64,000 nucleotides of DNA from Kriegella aquimaris. GTDB taxonomy: Bacteria > Bacteroidota > Bacteroidia > Flavobacteriales > Flavobacteriaceae. How positions within the stretch are numbered: the stretch's first letter is position 1; each line of letters begins with the position of its first letter. Below the pieces are notes generated by a model. That model was not told the origin of the DNA and ran no database searches. It saw only the letters and a program-made list of their open reading frames with translations. This document shows, piece after piece, positions 54,892 to 64,000 of the stretch. The stretch lies in assembly GCF_900103215.1 (NCBI RefSeq), contig NZ_FNGV01000004.1, positions 1-64,000 of the forward strand, read 5' to 3'. The position numbers were made by a program, and so were the translations under genes.

Positions 54892-55557
54892 ATGAAAATG
54901 AGCAAAACTAAAATTGCCCCCTCCCTCCTAGCTGCCGATTTCGGAAATCTACAACGCGATATAGAACTCGTAGACCGTAGCGAAGCCGATTGGCACCATA
55001 TCGATGTTATGGATGGTGTATTTGTGCCCAACATTTCCTACGGCATGCCAGTTATAAAAGCCATTGCCAAGTATGCGACCAAACCGTTAGACGTTCATTT
55101 GATGATTATCGATCCGGATCGCTATATAAAGACTTTTGCAGACCTGGGAGCAAATAACCTCACTGTACACTACGAAACCTGCCCTCATTTGCACAGAACC
55201 TTGCAAGCGATAAAAGCAGCGGGAATGACTGCCGGAGTGGCACTAAACCCTCATACTAATATCAATGTATTGGAAGACACCATACGAGATATCGACTTGG
55301 TATTATTGATGAGCGTGAACCCAGGATTCGGGGGCCAGACGTTTATTGAAAACACTTACAAAAAGCTGCGTGATTTAAAAGCGCTGATCTTACATAAAAA
55401 AACCAATACCCTTATCGAAATCGATGGTGGGGTTACTTCAGAGAACGCCAAAGCTCTGGCCCATGCCGGTGCAGATGTTCTGGTAGCCGGTAGTTTCATT
55501 TTCAAAAGTAAAAACCCAATTCAAACCATCCACGAACTAAAGGAAATAACTGAATAA
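54892..55557 (+). CDS. rpe: Ribulose-phosphate 3-epimerase
   Basis: A 221-residue TIM-barrel enzyme interconverting ribulose-5-phosphate and xylulose-5-phosphate. IAPSLLAADFGNLQRDIELV, WHHIDVMDGVFVPNISYG (metal His-Asp), LDVHLMIIDPDRYI (His), LLMSVNPGFGGQTFIENT, EIDGGVTSENAKAL (catalytic Asp) and GADVLVAGSFIF (phosphate site) are all present. ATG 54898 is an alternative start two codons later. Its stop overlaps the ypdA start by one base. Confidence 0.97.
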   Translation: MKMSKTKIAPSLLAADFGNLQRDIELVDRSEADWHHIDVMDGVFVPNISYGMPVIKAIAKYATKPLDVHLMIIDPDRYIKTFADLGANNLTVHYETCPHLHRTLQAIKAAGMTAGVALNPHTNINVLEDTIRDIDLVLLMSVNPGFGGQTFIENTYKKLRDLKALILHKKTNTLIEIDGGVTSENAKALAHAGADVLVAGSFIFKSKNPIQTIHELKEITE

Positions 55558-56543
55558 TGAAGCATTTTGATCTTGTTATCATCGGAGGAGGGCCTATTGG
55601 CATTGCTTGTGGCCTGGAAGCAAAAAAGAAGGGCCTGAATTATCTTATTATCGAAAAAGGACCTATTGTCAATTCGCTTTTTAACTACCCCTCGAACATG
55701 CAGTTCTTTTCGTCCTCAGAACGATTGGAAATCGATGAAATTCCTTTTATCAGCAAAGAAGCCAAACCAAAACGCAATGAGGCGCTAGAATACTATCGTA
55801 GAATCGTAACGAGCAACCACTTGAATATTCAGCTGTTCGAAAAAGTGGAAAGTGTACGTAAATCGGAACATCTTTTTACAATCAAAACCAAAAAAGGCAC
55901 CTACACGGCACCACACGTGGTCGTAGCTACCGGATTTTACGATTTGCCAAATACACTTAATATTCCTGGAGAAGATTTGCCAAAAGTTGCGCACTATTAT
56001 AAAGATCCCCATTTTTATGCCAACCAGAAATTGGCCGTAGTCGGCGCTAGCAATTCGGCCATAGATGCCGCCCTGGAATGTTGGCGCAAAGGTTCTGAAG
56101 TTACCTTGATTATTCGGGGAGCCGAAGTGGGGCAGCGTGTGAAATATTGGGTTCGGCCCGATATCATCAATCGTATCGAAGAGGGCAGCATCAAAGCCTA
56201 CTACCACTCTACATTGAAGGAGGTCAAAGAAAATGAAATTATCATAGACACCCCTGAAGGTGACGTTCACTTAAAAAATGATTTCGTTTTAGCCCTCACA
56301 GGATACAAACCAAATTTTGAATTTCTCGAAAAACTGGGTATTGAACTGTCGGATGATGAAAAGCGACTTCCCAATTATGATCCGGAAACGATGGAGACCA
56401 ATATTTCTGGACTTTACTTGGCCGGTGTCATTTGCGGAGGTATGGAGACCCACAAATGGTTTATCGAAAATTCTAGAATACACGCCAAGGTCATTGTTGC
56501 TGATATCTTGACCAAAAAATTCGTAGAATCTAAGGATTCATAA
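55557..56543 (+). CDS. ypdA: YpdA family bacillithiol disulfide reductase
   Basis: A 328-residue FAD/NADPH flavoprotein of the thioredoxin-reductase-like group without a CxxC. The FAD motif is LVIIGGGPIGIACGLEA; the NADPH motif is KLAVVGASNSAIDAALECWR; MQFFSSSERLEIDEIPF and the C-terminal ISGLYLAGVICGGMETHKWF are typical of YpdA. Firmicutes members reduce bacillithiol disulfide, and the same thiol occurs in some Bacteroidota; no bsh biosynthesis gene is in the window. The start overlaps rpe by 1 base; the end overlaps the convergent fructokinase by 14 bases. Confidence 0.88.
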   Translation: MKHFDLVIIGGGPIGIACGLEAKKKGLNYLIIEKGPIVNSLFNYPSNMQFFSSSERLEIDEIPFISKEAKPKRNEALEYYRRIVTSNHLNIQLFEKVESVRKSEHLFTIKTKKGTYTAPHVVVATGFYDLPNTLNIPGEDLPKVAHYYKDPHFYANQKLAVVGASNSAIDAALECWRKGSEVTLIIRGAEVGQRVKYWVRPDIINRIEEGSIKAYYHSTLKEVKENEIIIDTPEGDVHLKNDFVLALTGYKPNFEFLEKLGIELSDDEKRLPNYDPETMETNISGLYLAGVICGGMETHKWFIENSRIHAKVIVADILTKKFVESKDS

Positions 56544-57420
56544 ATTTTGCAATATCCTCGGGTGCCAATACCGGATTGGCCCCTTCACTGCCAGCAACTA
56601 GGGCTCCTACGGCACAACCATAGTCTATGGCCTTCTGAGGGTCTTCTCCCGTGAAGAGTTTATAGATGACCGATGCCAAAAAAGAATCTCCCGAACCAAC
56701 GGTATCGACTACTTTAATGCGATATCCGCTATTGTAATAAAATTTCTTGTTCTTGTACAACACGGCACCGAAAGCCCCTTTGGTAACGCATAGCGTTTTG
56801 GTTTGTGTCTCTTGGGCAATAAAGACAATATTTTGTTCCATATTATTGTATTTCGACCCTAAATAACCAGCAATCTCATACAATTCATCATCATTAAGTT
56901 TTATAAAATCGGCAGCTTGCATCAACTCTACCAACACTTCTTTTGTATAATGAGGAGCTCTTAAGTTGGCATCAAATATTTTGTAAGGAGCCCATTTCAA
57001 AAGTGTATTTAAAGTTGCCCTTGAAACCTTATCCCTACAGACCAAACTCCCATAAACCAATACATCAGAGGATTCAACTACACCCCGCATGGACTCTTGC
57101 AGTTCTATTTTATCCCATGCTACCGGATAAGCAATATCATACGAAGCCACTCCCTTATCATTGAGCACCACGTTTACAACGCCAGTGGCATACGCCGTTT
57201 GAATTTGGATACCGTCGGTATCTACGCCAGAATTTCTCAAATAATTGATAATTTTGATTCCATTCTGATCTTCCCCCACACTACTCAACATTGCAGCATC
57301 CGATCCTAATGATTCCAATCGTACACACACGTTCAAAGGAGCACCACCGATTTTGGAATGGGTCGGAAAGACATCAAATAACACTTCTCCGAAACAAACT
57401 GCTTTTATTTTGTTTTTCAT
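56530..57420 (-). CDS. PfkB family carbohydrate kinase, probable fructokinase
   Basis: A 296-residue sugar kinase. The start VCFGEVLFDVFPTHSKIGGA, the LNVCVRLESLGSDAAMLSSV stretch and the C-terminal VDTVGSGDSFLASVIY with the catalytic Asp and anion hole (GSGD) fit the PfkB family, close to bacterial fructokinases. In the operon with GH32 and SusCD it would phosphorylate fructose released from fructans. Last gene of that operon, 60 bases after the HAD gene. No clear terminator follows; the end overlaps ypdA. Confidence 0.88.
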   Translation of the reverse strand: MKNKIKAVCFGEVLFDVFPTHSKIGGAPLNVCVRLESLGSDAAMLSSVGEDQNGIKIINYLRNSGVDTDGIQIQTAYATGVVNVVLNDKGVASYDIAYPVAWDKIELQESMRGVVESSDVLVYGSLVCRDKVSRATLNTLLKWAPYKIFDANLRAPHYTKEVLVELMQAADFIKLNDDELYEIAGYLGSKYNNMEQNIVFIAQETQTKTLCVTKGAFGAVLYKNKKFYYNSGYRIKVVDTVGSGDSFLASVIYKLFTGEDPQKAIDYGCAVGALVAGSEGANPVLAPEDIAKFMNP

Positions 57421-57480
57421 TTATCTAAATATTTATTGTGGGGTACAAGAATCAGCTTTCCTCTAACCCCTTTTAAATTC

Positions 57481-58260
57481 CTATTGTAATTCGAGTGCCT
57501 CTTTTAAATTTAATGTAGCCACGGAATCAATAACTAGATCTGGCTTAAAGGGATAATCGTCCAATACTCCTCTTTTAGATACACCCGAAAGTGTCAAAAT
57601 AGTTGTGTACCCTAATTGCACACCGCCCAAGATATCGGTATCCATGGTATCGCCAATGATGATGGTCTCACGGGCTTCCAAACCTAATGTTTTACGAGCA
57701 GCGCGCATCATTACCGGACTCGGTTTTCCAACAGAGAAGGCCTTTTTACCGGTTGCCTCCTCAATCATTGATACTATAGCTTTTATACCCAGATTAGACC
57801 AACCTTTTTTCTTGGGAGAAGGGTCTAAATTGGTCGCTATAAGTTTCGAACCGGAAAGAATCATGTCGACCGCATTGCTCACCATTTCCAAAGTAAAATT
57901 TCTTCCTTCACCCACAACAACAAAATCTGGATTCTGATTTACCAAGGTATACCCCTGTTGATGCAGACTGGTAATGAGTCCGCCTTCGCCCAGTACATAA
58001 GCTGTACCTTTAGGGTTCATAAAAGACAGGAACCAAGCTGTGGCCATGGCACTGGTATATACATTTTCTTCGGTAATATTTATACCCATTCTACTCACCT
58101 TGTTGACAGTATCTAAAGGTGTGCGTTGGCTATTATTGGTCATAAACAGAAAAGGTATGTTCTCTTTTTGCAGTGTAGCGATAAATTTATCGGCGCCTTC
58201 GATCATGGTATCACCACTATAGATAACGCCATCCATATCGATTAAGAATCCTTTTTTCAT
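57481..58260 (-). CDS. HAD-IIA family phosphatase (NagD-like)
   Basis: A 259-residue HAD hydrolase. Motif I is IDMDGVIYSGD, motif II MTNNSQRTP, motif III (Lys) lies in the GKPSPVMMR stretch and motif IV in IIIGDTMDTDILGG, with the C2-type cap between. NagD acts on nucleotide monophosphates and other members on sugar or glycerol phosphates; the substrate here is unknown. It lies between susD and the fructokinase, 111 bases after susD across a strong hairpin. A role in sugar-phosphate housekeeping during fructose use is inference. Confidence 0.9.
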   Translation of the reverse strand: MKKGFLIDMDGVIYSGDTMIEGADKFIATLQKENIPFLFMTNNSQRTPLDTVNKVSRMGINITEENVYTSAMATAWFLSFMNPKGTAYVLGEGGLITSLHQQGYTLVNQNPDFVVVGEGRNFTLEMVSNAVDMILSGSKLIATNLDPSPKKKGWSNLGIKAIVSMIEEATGKKAFSVGKPSPVMMRAARKTLGLEARETIIIGDTMDTDILGGVQLGYTTILTLSGVSKRGVLDDYPFKPDLVIDSVATLNLKEALELQ

Positions 58261-58283
58261 TTATTTAAATTTTCATTGAATTT

Positions 58284-58316
58284 ACTAAAAAAGCACGGGT
58301 AACCATCCCGTGCTTT
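58284..58316 (-). terminator. Hairpin between susD and the HAD gene
   Basis: On the minus strand a perfect 10-bp stem (AAAGCACGGG with CCCGTGCTTT) and a 7-base loop are followed by T6. It should end most susCD transcripts and let only a part read on into the HAD phosphatase and fructokinase genes. Confidence 0.88.
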
Positions 58317-58321
58317 CAAAA

Positions 58322-58340
58322 AACTAACTCCAACTAACTC
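58322..58340. repeat. Short direct repeat in the susD 3' region
   Basis: The 9-mer aactaactc occurs twice, one base apart, just before a second small hairpin (taagatt / aatctta, 58341-58360). No known function. Confidence 0.5.
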
Positions 58341-58371
58341 TAAGATTAAAATCAATCTTAAAAAGGGGGAA

Positions 58372-60126
58372 CTAATACTTGGGGTTTTGTTTATAAACCC
58401 CGCCAGTAAAATCGATTTCTCTCTGGGGTATGGGATAGTATTCATCCCTACCTGCCGTAAATAAGGCATTTGACAAGAAGTCTCGTTTCGTGCTTTCTTC
58501 CGTTAAATAAGCATTCAGCACCTCAGCAGCTTCTCCCCATCTTACCAAATCGAACCATCGATGGCCTTCCATTGCAAATTCGAGTCTTCTTTCAAACTTT
58601 AAGGCTTTTAAAGCGAATTCCTTATCGGGAAAAGATGTGTATGTACCTATATTATAAATATCGGTAGCCCCGGCATCAATAGGTCGCTGCACGCTGGCTG
58701 CTGCACGAGTTCTTATCTGGTTGATGATTGGCATGGCTTCGTCCCATCTATCCAACTGAATAAGCGCTTCGGCTTTAAACAGCAATACATCGGCATAACG
58801 AATAAAATCCATGTTTTTAGAGGTTCCAACAAAAGGTCCTTCTTTCACATAACAGGAGCAATCAGGGGCCTGCTGTTCTTTCATGTTTCCAAAATAACCA
58901 TATACCCCGGGGTCTCTAGCCCAACTAAAGTTGTAAACCATATCTCCTGTCTCATTTACCGTATTTCGATACTTGAACGGTCTTCCGGGAATTCCGATGG
59001 TATGATCTAATCTGGGATCAACGGTCAATCCGGCATCCGGAGGGGTTTCCCCATCCGTATTTACGGTTGAAAATATGTCAACATCATTAAAAGAATCAAC
59101 GAGAGGTAAACCATCTGCGTCGGTCTTAAAGGCATTTACCATATTCTGGCTAGCCAAATGAAAACCACAACAACCATATAATCCTGTTCCGTGGGGAGAG
59201 TTCAATCCTGTTACGAAACTTACCCTTCCCACTGTAGTACCATCATTAATCGAAAATTGTGCGGCCCAAATCGACTCTGGCCCATTATCGAAGCCATCCA
59301 AATAATTGTTTCCGAAATCGGGCTCTAAACTCGCAGTCACCTCATCTGCAAAATCGATAACCTCTTGCAGCCGTGCAGGATTGATTGCGGTAACTTGATG
59401 GTCATCATTCTGTTCATAGGCCTGATATAGGCGTAACTTTGCCAAATAGGCCGTGGCCGCATTTTTATCGGCTCTTCCGACCTGGTCCTGTGATTGGGGC
59501 AGGTTGTTGTAAGCAAAAAGAAAATCTTCAGCTATCATATTCCACAAGGCATCATTATCTATATCATTACTGACCTCTGCGGCTTCTTCTTGAGTCAGCT
59601 CTTCAGTGATATAGGGAATTTTCTTAAATAACAACTTCAGTATAAAATGTGAATGTGCACGCAAGAAACGTAGTTCTGCCTGTCTTAAGGTTTTGTCGGC
59701 ATACTCGCCCTCTGGAATATCATTGATAACCGATAGCGCAAAGTTTGCCCTTGAAATAGCCTTGTAATAGTTGGTCCATGTTCGCGGTCCGAACCAATCT
59801 AGGGGATCATCGGCCACAGTCAAATTGTACTGTTCATATCGGTCAACGATATCTACGTCACCTCTACCTCCGCCACCTTTGTAGGCATCGTCAGATCGCA
59901 CACTACCAAAAGCCCACATATGGGTCAATGGCCCGACCATATCATCATTTGCTATACCTGCATAAGCAGCTACAACCAATGACTCCGCATTTTCAGCAGT
60001 AGCCACATTCTCGTTTGACAGCACTCCTTCGGGCTCGTACTCGAGAAAGTCCTCACCACAGGAAACTAGAAGAAATGACGCTAACATTCCTAGTATATAT
60101 ATTTTATTGCTTTTCATGATTTTCAT
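58372..60126 (-). CDS. SusD/RagB family nutrient-binding lipoprotein (fructan locus)
   Basis: A 584-residue SusD family lipoprotein (lipobox LASFLLVSC). Recognisable regions are the N-terminal EDFLEYEPEGVLSNENVATA, LRQAELRFLRAHSHFILKLL and the conserved C-terminal ALKFERRLEFAMEGHRWFDL. It should bind fructan oligomers on the cell surface together with the SusC coded 3 bases upstream. The substrate is inferred from the neighbouring GH32 enzyme and fructokinase. It ends in IDFTGGVYKQNPKY, a normal family terminus. Confidence 0.95.
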   Translation of the reverse strand: MKIMKSNKIYILGMLASFLLVSCGEDFLEYEPEGVLSNENVATAENAESLVVAAYAGIANDDMVGPLTHMWAFGSVRSDDAYKGGGGRGDVDIVDRYEQYNLTVADDPLDWFGPRTWTNYYKAISRANFALSVINDIPEGEYADKTLRQAELRFLRAHSHFILKLLFKKIPYITEELTQEEAAEVSNDIDNDALWNMIAEDFLFAYNNLPQSQDQVGRADKNAATAYLAKLRLYQAYEQNDDHQVTAINPARLQEVIDFADEVTASLEPDFGNNYLDGFDNGPESIWAAQFSINDGTTVGRVSFVTGLNSPHGTGLYGCCGFHLASQNMVNAFKTDADGLPLVDSFNDVDIFSTVNTDGETPPDAGLTVDPRLDHTIGIPGRPFKYRNTVNETGDMVYNFSWARDPGVYGYFGNMKEQQAPDCSCYVKEGPFVGTSKNMDFIRYADVLLFKAEALIQLDRWDEAMPIINQIRTRAAASVQRPIDAGATDIYNIGTYTSFPDKEFALKALKFERRLEFAMEGHRWFDLVRWGEAAEVLNAYLTEESTKRDFLSNALFTAGRDEYYPIPQREIDFTGGVYKQNPKY

Positions 60127-60129
60127 TTT

Positions 60130-63100
60130 TTAAAAGTTCAAGTTAAGTCCTATAGAATAGACCGTTGGCACAGGTATTCCATCAATACTGGTTCTTTCGG
60201 GATCTGCACCAATGTAATCCTTAGGGGTCATCCAAAATAGATTCTCTCCCTGTAGATAAATTCTAAAACCTGTAAGTGCTCCCCATTTTTCAAGTAACTC
60301 TTCTGGGAGTGAATACCCCAATTGTAAGTTTCGCAACTTAAAATAATTGTTCTTTCTATAGTGGTAATCGGTATTATTAGGAAGGTTGTTCACCAATGTA
60401 AGTGAAGGAACATCGGTACTCGTATTGCTGGGAGTCCAAGAATTCAAAACTCCTAGACCGGCATTTTCCCTTCCTTGAACAAAATTATTATAGTTGATAT
60501 ACGGGTCAAGACCTATTCTCCCGGCAACCCCTGATCCAAAAGCTGAAAAATCAAAACTTTTGTAAGATAGGTCTATGCGGATACCATATTCAAGGTCAGG
60601 CAAAGTTGTACCCAAGAAATCCCTATCAGCTCCATCAATGACTCCATTATTGTCGCGATCAACAATTCTTATTCCACCAGGTCTTGCATTACCTGTTTGA
60701 ATTCCACCGGTCGGATGGCTATCAACTTCAGCTTGACTTTGGAATAGCCCGTCGGTCTTGTAACCAAAAATAGAAAACTGAGATCGTCCAATAATTGAGT
60801 TCTCAAGTGTCCCCGGGAAAGAAGATACTACTTCATCCGGCAAGGCCGTTATTTCATCTTTAAACGAACCGAAATTTGTTGATACGCCTATGGAAAATCC
60901 ACTCTCAAAAGTTTTAGAATACCCTAGGGCAAGCTCCCATCCTTTTGTTTTAGTAGTAGCTCCGTTCAACGTTCGTAATTGCCCTTCCCCAATAACCGAG
61001 GCAATTGGTGGAATGGTCAAGATATCACTAGTTTCCCGAGTAAAATAGTCAAATGAACCTGCAATCTGATCATTGAAAAGACTGAAATCTAACCCAAGGT
61101 TTATCTCCTTTGTGGTCTCCCATTTCAATTCAGGGTTTGCCGCTTGAATGGAAACAAATCCTGAAGGGAGATTTCCAGTATCCCCACCGTTAAGATCATA
61201 AGCGGTACCTACATTATAAAATGTGTTAAAAAAGAAATCATCTCCTGTAGCCTCCAATTGATTCTGTCCATATCTAGATTGAAACAAACCGAAACGGGCA
61301 ACATCTCCAATTGACTGGTTACCTACTTCACCATACCCAGCCCTAAGCTTAAAGTTGGTGACGACTTTATTTTCAGGCCAAAATTCTTCATTGCTCACTC
61401 TCCAACCCAGCGTACCTGCAGGGAAGAGACCGTATCTATTATCGGCACCGAATCTTGATGAACCATCTCTACGAAGTGTGAAAGATGCCAAATAGCGATC
61501 TGAATAAGCATAATTCACTTTTCCGAATTGGGACAAAAGTCGGCTTCCTGTTGAAGAACCAGAATTTGTTCTCGCCCCAGTTGCTGCATCTAATTGAAAG
61601 AAAGATTCTGTTTCAACCGCAAAACCATCAGCTTGGGCGGCCACACTGGAAAAATCGTCTTTGATAGATTCCGCACCGACCAAAACACCGATTCTATGCT
61701 CACCAAGTTCAACATTATAATTTAGCGTATTGGTAAATACCACACTGGTAAATTTGTTGGTATCTTCAATTAGCCTGTTGTTCCCCCGTGTAATAAAACC
61801 ATTGTTAACTTTAGGTTCTATATCCCTTCTTTTGAAATCTCCGTAATCGAGTCCGACGCTACTTCTAAAGGTCAAGTTGTCACTGATGTCGAACTCCCCA
61901 TAGACATTTCCAAAAATCGTTGTACGGCCCGTATTATCCCATCGGTTCAAATACTGCATTAAAACTGGATTGTTACGGTCGGAATACCCAGCACCAAGGG
62001 GACCTGCAAACTCACCATTGGTATCATAAACGGGCAAAGTCGGAGCCAATGTAACTGCTAAACTTGGTACAAAGGCACTCCCCACATCGCGGGAAGCGAA
62101 TCGTTCATCTGAAGTAGAAATTTGAGTATTGATTCCGAACCTTACCCGATTATCAAACAGATTAAAGTTTGAATTCAATTTAGCTGTAAATCTTTCGTAC
62201 ATAGTATTCTTTAAAATCCCTGTGTTTTTAAGATGACCTATGTTTATAAGGTGAAAGGAATTATCGGTTCCAGCAGATACCGTGAGCTCATTGTTGTACA
62301 CATAACCAGCCTGATAGGTTTCATCTTGCCAATCAGTGTCGCCCGCAGGCACAGTCGAATCACCTCCAACAAAAGGTTGAACCGTAACACCGTTAAGTAC
62401 CGGATTGGCATAATCATCGTTCCAATCAAAATTGTAGATTTCACCATAACCGCCGTTGGGATCAGCACCATCATTCACTGAAGCACGCCACAAGGCTTCG
62501 CCTCGTTGTACTGAATTCAACATATCATACCGCTGTTGTCTTTCAGACAAAACCGAGAGATTGGAATTAATACTAACCTTGAATTTCTCGCCACCTGCAG
62601 CCTTTGCCCTATTTTTAGTAGTCACAATAATAACCCCGTTACCTGCACGGGCACCATATAGTGACGATGCCGAGGCATCTTTTAAAACCTGAACCGATTC
62701 GATGACGCTAGGATTAATACTTTGAAAAACCTCAGGCCGAACTGTTGGCACCCCATCGATGACAAACAAGGGATTATTATCTCCTAAAGTTGTCGCTCCC
62801 CTGATGAGTATACTTGCCGATCCCGAGGGGTTACCCGATTTTTCGATAAAAAGACCAGGAACCCTACCTTGTAGTGCTTGAACAGGGCTACCAGAACTCA
62901 TGCTCTGCCCTTCAACAGGACCCATTTCAACTACTGTAATCGCCCCTGTCAAATCAACTTTTCGCTCGGTAACGTACCCTGTGAGTACAACCTCTTCAAG
63001 TTGTTGGGCATCTGCCTGTAAGACCACATTGATTGTCGATTGGCCCGCGACAGGAACATCTTGAGCCGTAAAACCAATGTAACTGAATGCTAAAGTAGCA

Positions 63101-63297
63101 TCTGAAGCGACATCACTTAGCACATAGTTACCATCAAAATCAGTGATAGTACCTGTGGTTGTGCCTACCACTATAACCGATGCACCGGGCAAAGGCATGC
63201 CATCATCGGCAGAGGTAACTGTGCCTTTTACCTCTTCTTGTGCCATCAGGCCAAAAGGAGCAAGGATCAAAAAATAAAATAAGAGTTTCCATTTCAT
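60130..63297 (-). CDS. SusC/RagA family TonB-linked transporter (fructan locus)
   Basis: A 1055-residue outer-membrane transporter: signal peptide (LLFYFLILAPFGLMA), a carboxypeptidase-D-regulatory-like domain (VKGTVTSADDGMPLPGASVI), TonB-box region (LEEVVLTGYVTERKVDLTGA), plug (IESVQVLKDASASSLYGARA), then a beta-barrel ending VYSIGLNLNF. It imports fructan oligomers together with SusD (inferred from context). It begins 16 bases after the GH32 gene and is 3 bases from susD. Confidence 0.96.
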   Translation of the reverse strand: MKWKLLFYFLILAPFGLMAQEEVKGTVTSADDGMPLPGASVIVVGTTTGTITDFDGNYVLSDVASDATLAFSYIGFTAQDVPVAGQSTINVVLQADAQQLEEVVLTGYVTERKVDLTGAITVVEMGPVEGQSMSSGSPVQALQGRVPGLFIEKSGNPSGSASILIRGATTLGDNNPLFVIDGVPTVRPEVFQSINPSVIESVQVLKDASASSLYGARAGNGVIIVTTKNRAKAAGGEKFKVSINSNLSVLSERQQRYDMLNSVQRGEALWRASVNDGADPNGGYGEIYNFDWNDDYANPVLNGVTVQPFVGGDSTVPAGDTDWQDETYQAGYVYNNELTVSAGTDNSFHLINIGHLKNTGILKNTMYERFTAKLNSNFNLFDNRVRFGINTQISTSDERFASRDVGSAFVPSLAVTLAPTLPVYDTNGEFAGPLGAGYSDRNNPVLMQYLNRWDNTGRTTIFGNVYGEFDISDNLTFRSSVGLDYGDFKRRDIEPKVNNGFITRGNNRLIEDTNKFTSVVFTNTLNYNVELGEHRIGVLVGAESIKDDFSSVAAQADGFAVETESFFQLDAATGARTNSGSSTGSRLLSQFGKVNYAYSDRYLASFTLRRDGSSRFGADNRYGLFPAGTLGWRVSNEEFWPENKVVTNFKLRAGYGEVGNQSIGDVARFGLFQSRYGQNQLEATGDDFFFNTFYNVGTAYDLNGGDTGNLPSGFVSIQAANPELKWETTKEINLGLDFSLFNDQIAGSFDYFTRETSDILTIPPIASVIGEGQLRTLNGATTKTKGWELALGYSKTFESGFSIGVSTNFGSFKDEITALPDEVVSSFPGTLENSIIGRSQFSIFGYKTDGLFQSQAEVDSHPTGGIQTGNARPGGIRIVDRDNNGVIDGADRDFLGTTLPDLEYGIRIDLSYKSFDFSAFGSGVAGRIGLDPYINYNNFVQGRENAGLGVLNSWTPSNTSTDVPSLTLVNNLPNNTDYHYRKNNYFKLRNLQLGYSLPEELLEKWGALTGFRIYLQGENLFWMTPKDYIGADPERTSIDGIPVPTVYSIGLNLNF

Positions 63298-63313
63298 AAT
63301 AGTTGAGTTTTAA

Positions 63314-64000
63314 TTAAAAGTTTAATTCATGTATTTCAAAGTGTTCAAGCATAAATTCGTTGTCTTCAGAATCGACCGAAAGCATCTCGAATGGCGCATT
63401 CGGAAAGAATATTTCAGTCATTACTGTCTGCCCATCATCATAAAACAGTTCAATCGATGTTTTGTCCAATAGGATAGTACCCTTGAGATCCGTATTATTG
63501 GAAGTTCTGGGAGCCGTAGTTGTTTCGTTGGCAAACTTTTCAGAGAAATCAGTCTTACCCGCTTTGGATCGTTCTATATAGAAATTTGTAGTCGAGGAGT
63601 TATAACCAAACACCAATTCGTTACCTAAACTATTGGAAAGCGTAAACTTGAAACCGGCATTTTTAATATCAGCGATTGCAAAGTTGATTTCGGATTTGGT
63701 TAAATCAACTGTTTTCGAATCTGTCAATTTCACATTTCCCTTAACTGAAATTGCCTCCTTTTTATATTTTTTACCGCGATATTGGTTAAGCTCATCAACT
63801 GGTAAAGAAGTCAAAACATAGCCATCGTCACTTTTTTGTAGTTTTAGTTCGCGTGCTATAGTCATTGCACTACGCCATGTTTCGGTAGGCACTACCTGTG
63901 CATAATCCCAATTTGACATCCAACCCATAAAAAGTTTCCCACCACTGGAGGTAGTTACGTTCGACCAGGTTACTCCGGCATAATTGTCACGTCCGAAATC
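63314..64000 (-). CDS. Glycoside hydrolase family 32 enzyme, 5' end outside window
   Basis: The minus-strand frame stays open to the right edge, so this is only the last 228 residues. The part nearest the edge reads DFGRDNYAGVTWSN, then MGWMSNWDYAQVVPTETWR: the end of the GH32 five-bladed propeller (levanase/inulinase type). It is followed by the C-terminal beta-sandwich (VDLTKSEINFAIADIKNAGF, KTSIELFYDDGQTVMTEIFF-like strands). The enzyme hydrolyses beta-fructosyl bonds in levan, inulin or sucrose. It is the first gene seen of the transcript that runs on to susC, susD, HAD and fructokinase; its start, promoter and active-site Asp are off the window. Confidence 0.92.
   Translation of the reverse strand, partial: DFGRDNYAGVTWSNVTTSSGGKLFMGWMSNWDYAQVVPTETWRSAMTIARELKLQKSDDGYVLTSLPVDELNQYRGKKYKKEAISVKGNVKLTDSKTVDLTKSEINFAIADIKNAGFKFTLSNSLGNELVFGYNSSTTNFYIERSKAGKTDFSEKFANETTTAPRTSNNTDLKGTILLDKTSIELFYDDGQTVMTEIFFPNAPFEMLSVDSEDNEFMLEHFEIHELNF

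Overview
The window looks like chromosome of a marine Flavobacteriaceae member (Bacteroidota). Evidence: two SusC/SusD pairs, a T9SS type B sorting domain, the T9SS proteins PorT and plug (DUF5103), a TamL-type lipoprotein, a short primary sigma factor without region 1.1, a complete sodium-pumping nqrABCDEF operon, and repeated TAnnTTTG -7 promoter elements with almost no Shine-Dalgarno sequences. No rRNA, tRNA, CRISPR array, transposase or integrase was seen.

Layout. 1-3652: three collinear surface-protein genes, the first cut by the window edge, with 69-bp repeats and phage tail-fibre-like sequence; the third is a T9SS cargo. 3786-6672: GNAT, Tat-exported M15 peptidase, M48 peptidase, a 55-aa membrane protein and an ankyrin protein. 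7048-10197: gpmI, map and a methyltransferase. 10275-17836 (minus): nqrABCDEF, then a small uncharacterised gene and apbE, whose product would attach FMN to NqrB and NqrC. 17986-23397: T9SS plug, DUF3667 protein, apaG, pruA and a DinB protein. 23551-32243 (minus): susC, susD and a giant FG-GAP/UnbV lipoprotein with no enzyme. 32788-35941: rsmG, fatty-acid desaturase and aminotransferase.

36171-38579 is a small accessory patch: a frameshifted outer-membrane gene, ClbS/DfsB, DUF3592 and OsmC. 38760-41692 (minus): trkA and trkH for potassium uptake. 41944-46866: menaquinone methyltransferase, porT, a divergent SpoU methyltransferase and tamL. 46934-52752: fba, accD (zinc ribbon lost), rpsO, pnp and rpoD. 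52935-56543: VF530, trmL, adenine deaminase, rpe and ypdA. 56530-64000 (minus): a fructan-utilisation operon reading GH32, susC, susD, HAD phosphatase, fructokinase; the GH32 gene runs off the right edge.

How it fits together: the Nqr pump, its flavin transferase and menaquinone methylation supply sodium-based respiration; Trk handles potassium; PorT, plug and TamL serve the outer membrane and T9SS secretion; and the right-hand locus cuts, imports and phosphorylates fructose polymers. The less explained items are the left-edge surface cluster, the small gene between nqrF and apbE, the enzyme-free SusCD/UnbV locus, the zinc-less AccD and the altered flavinylation motif in NqrB.
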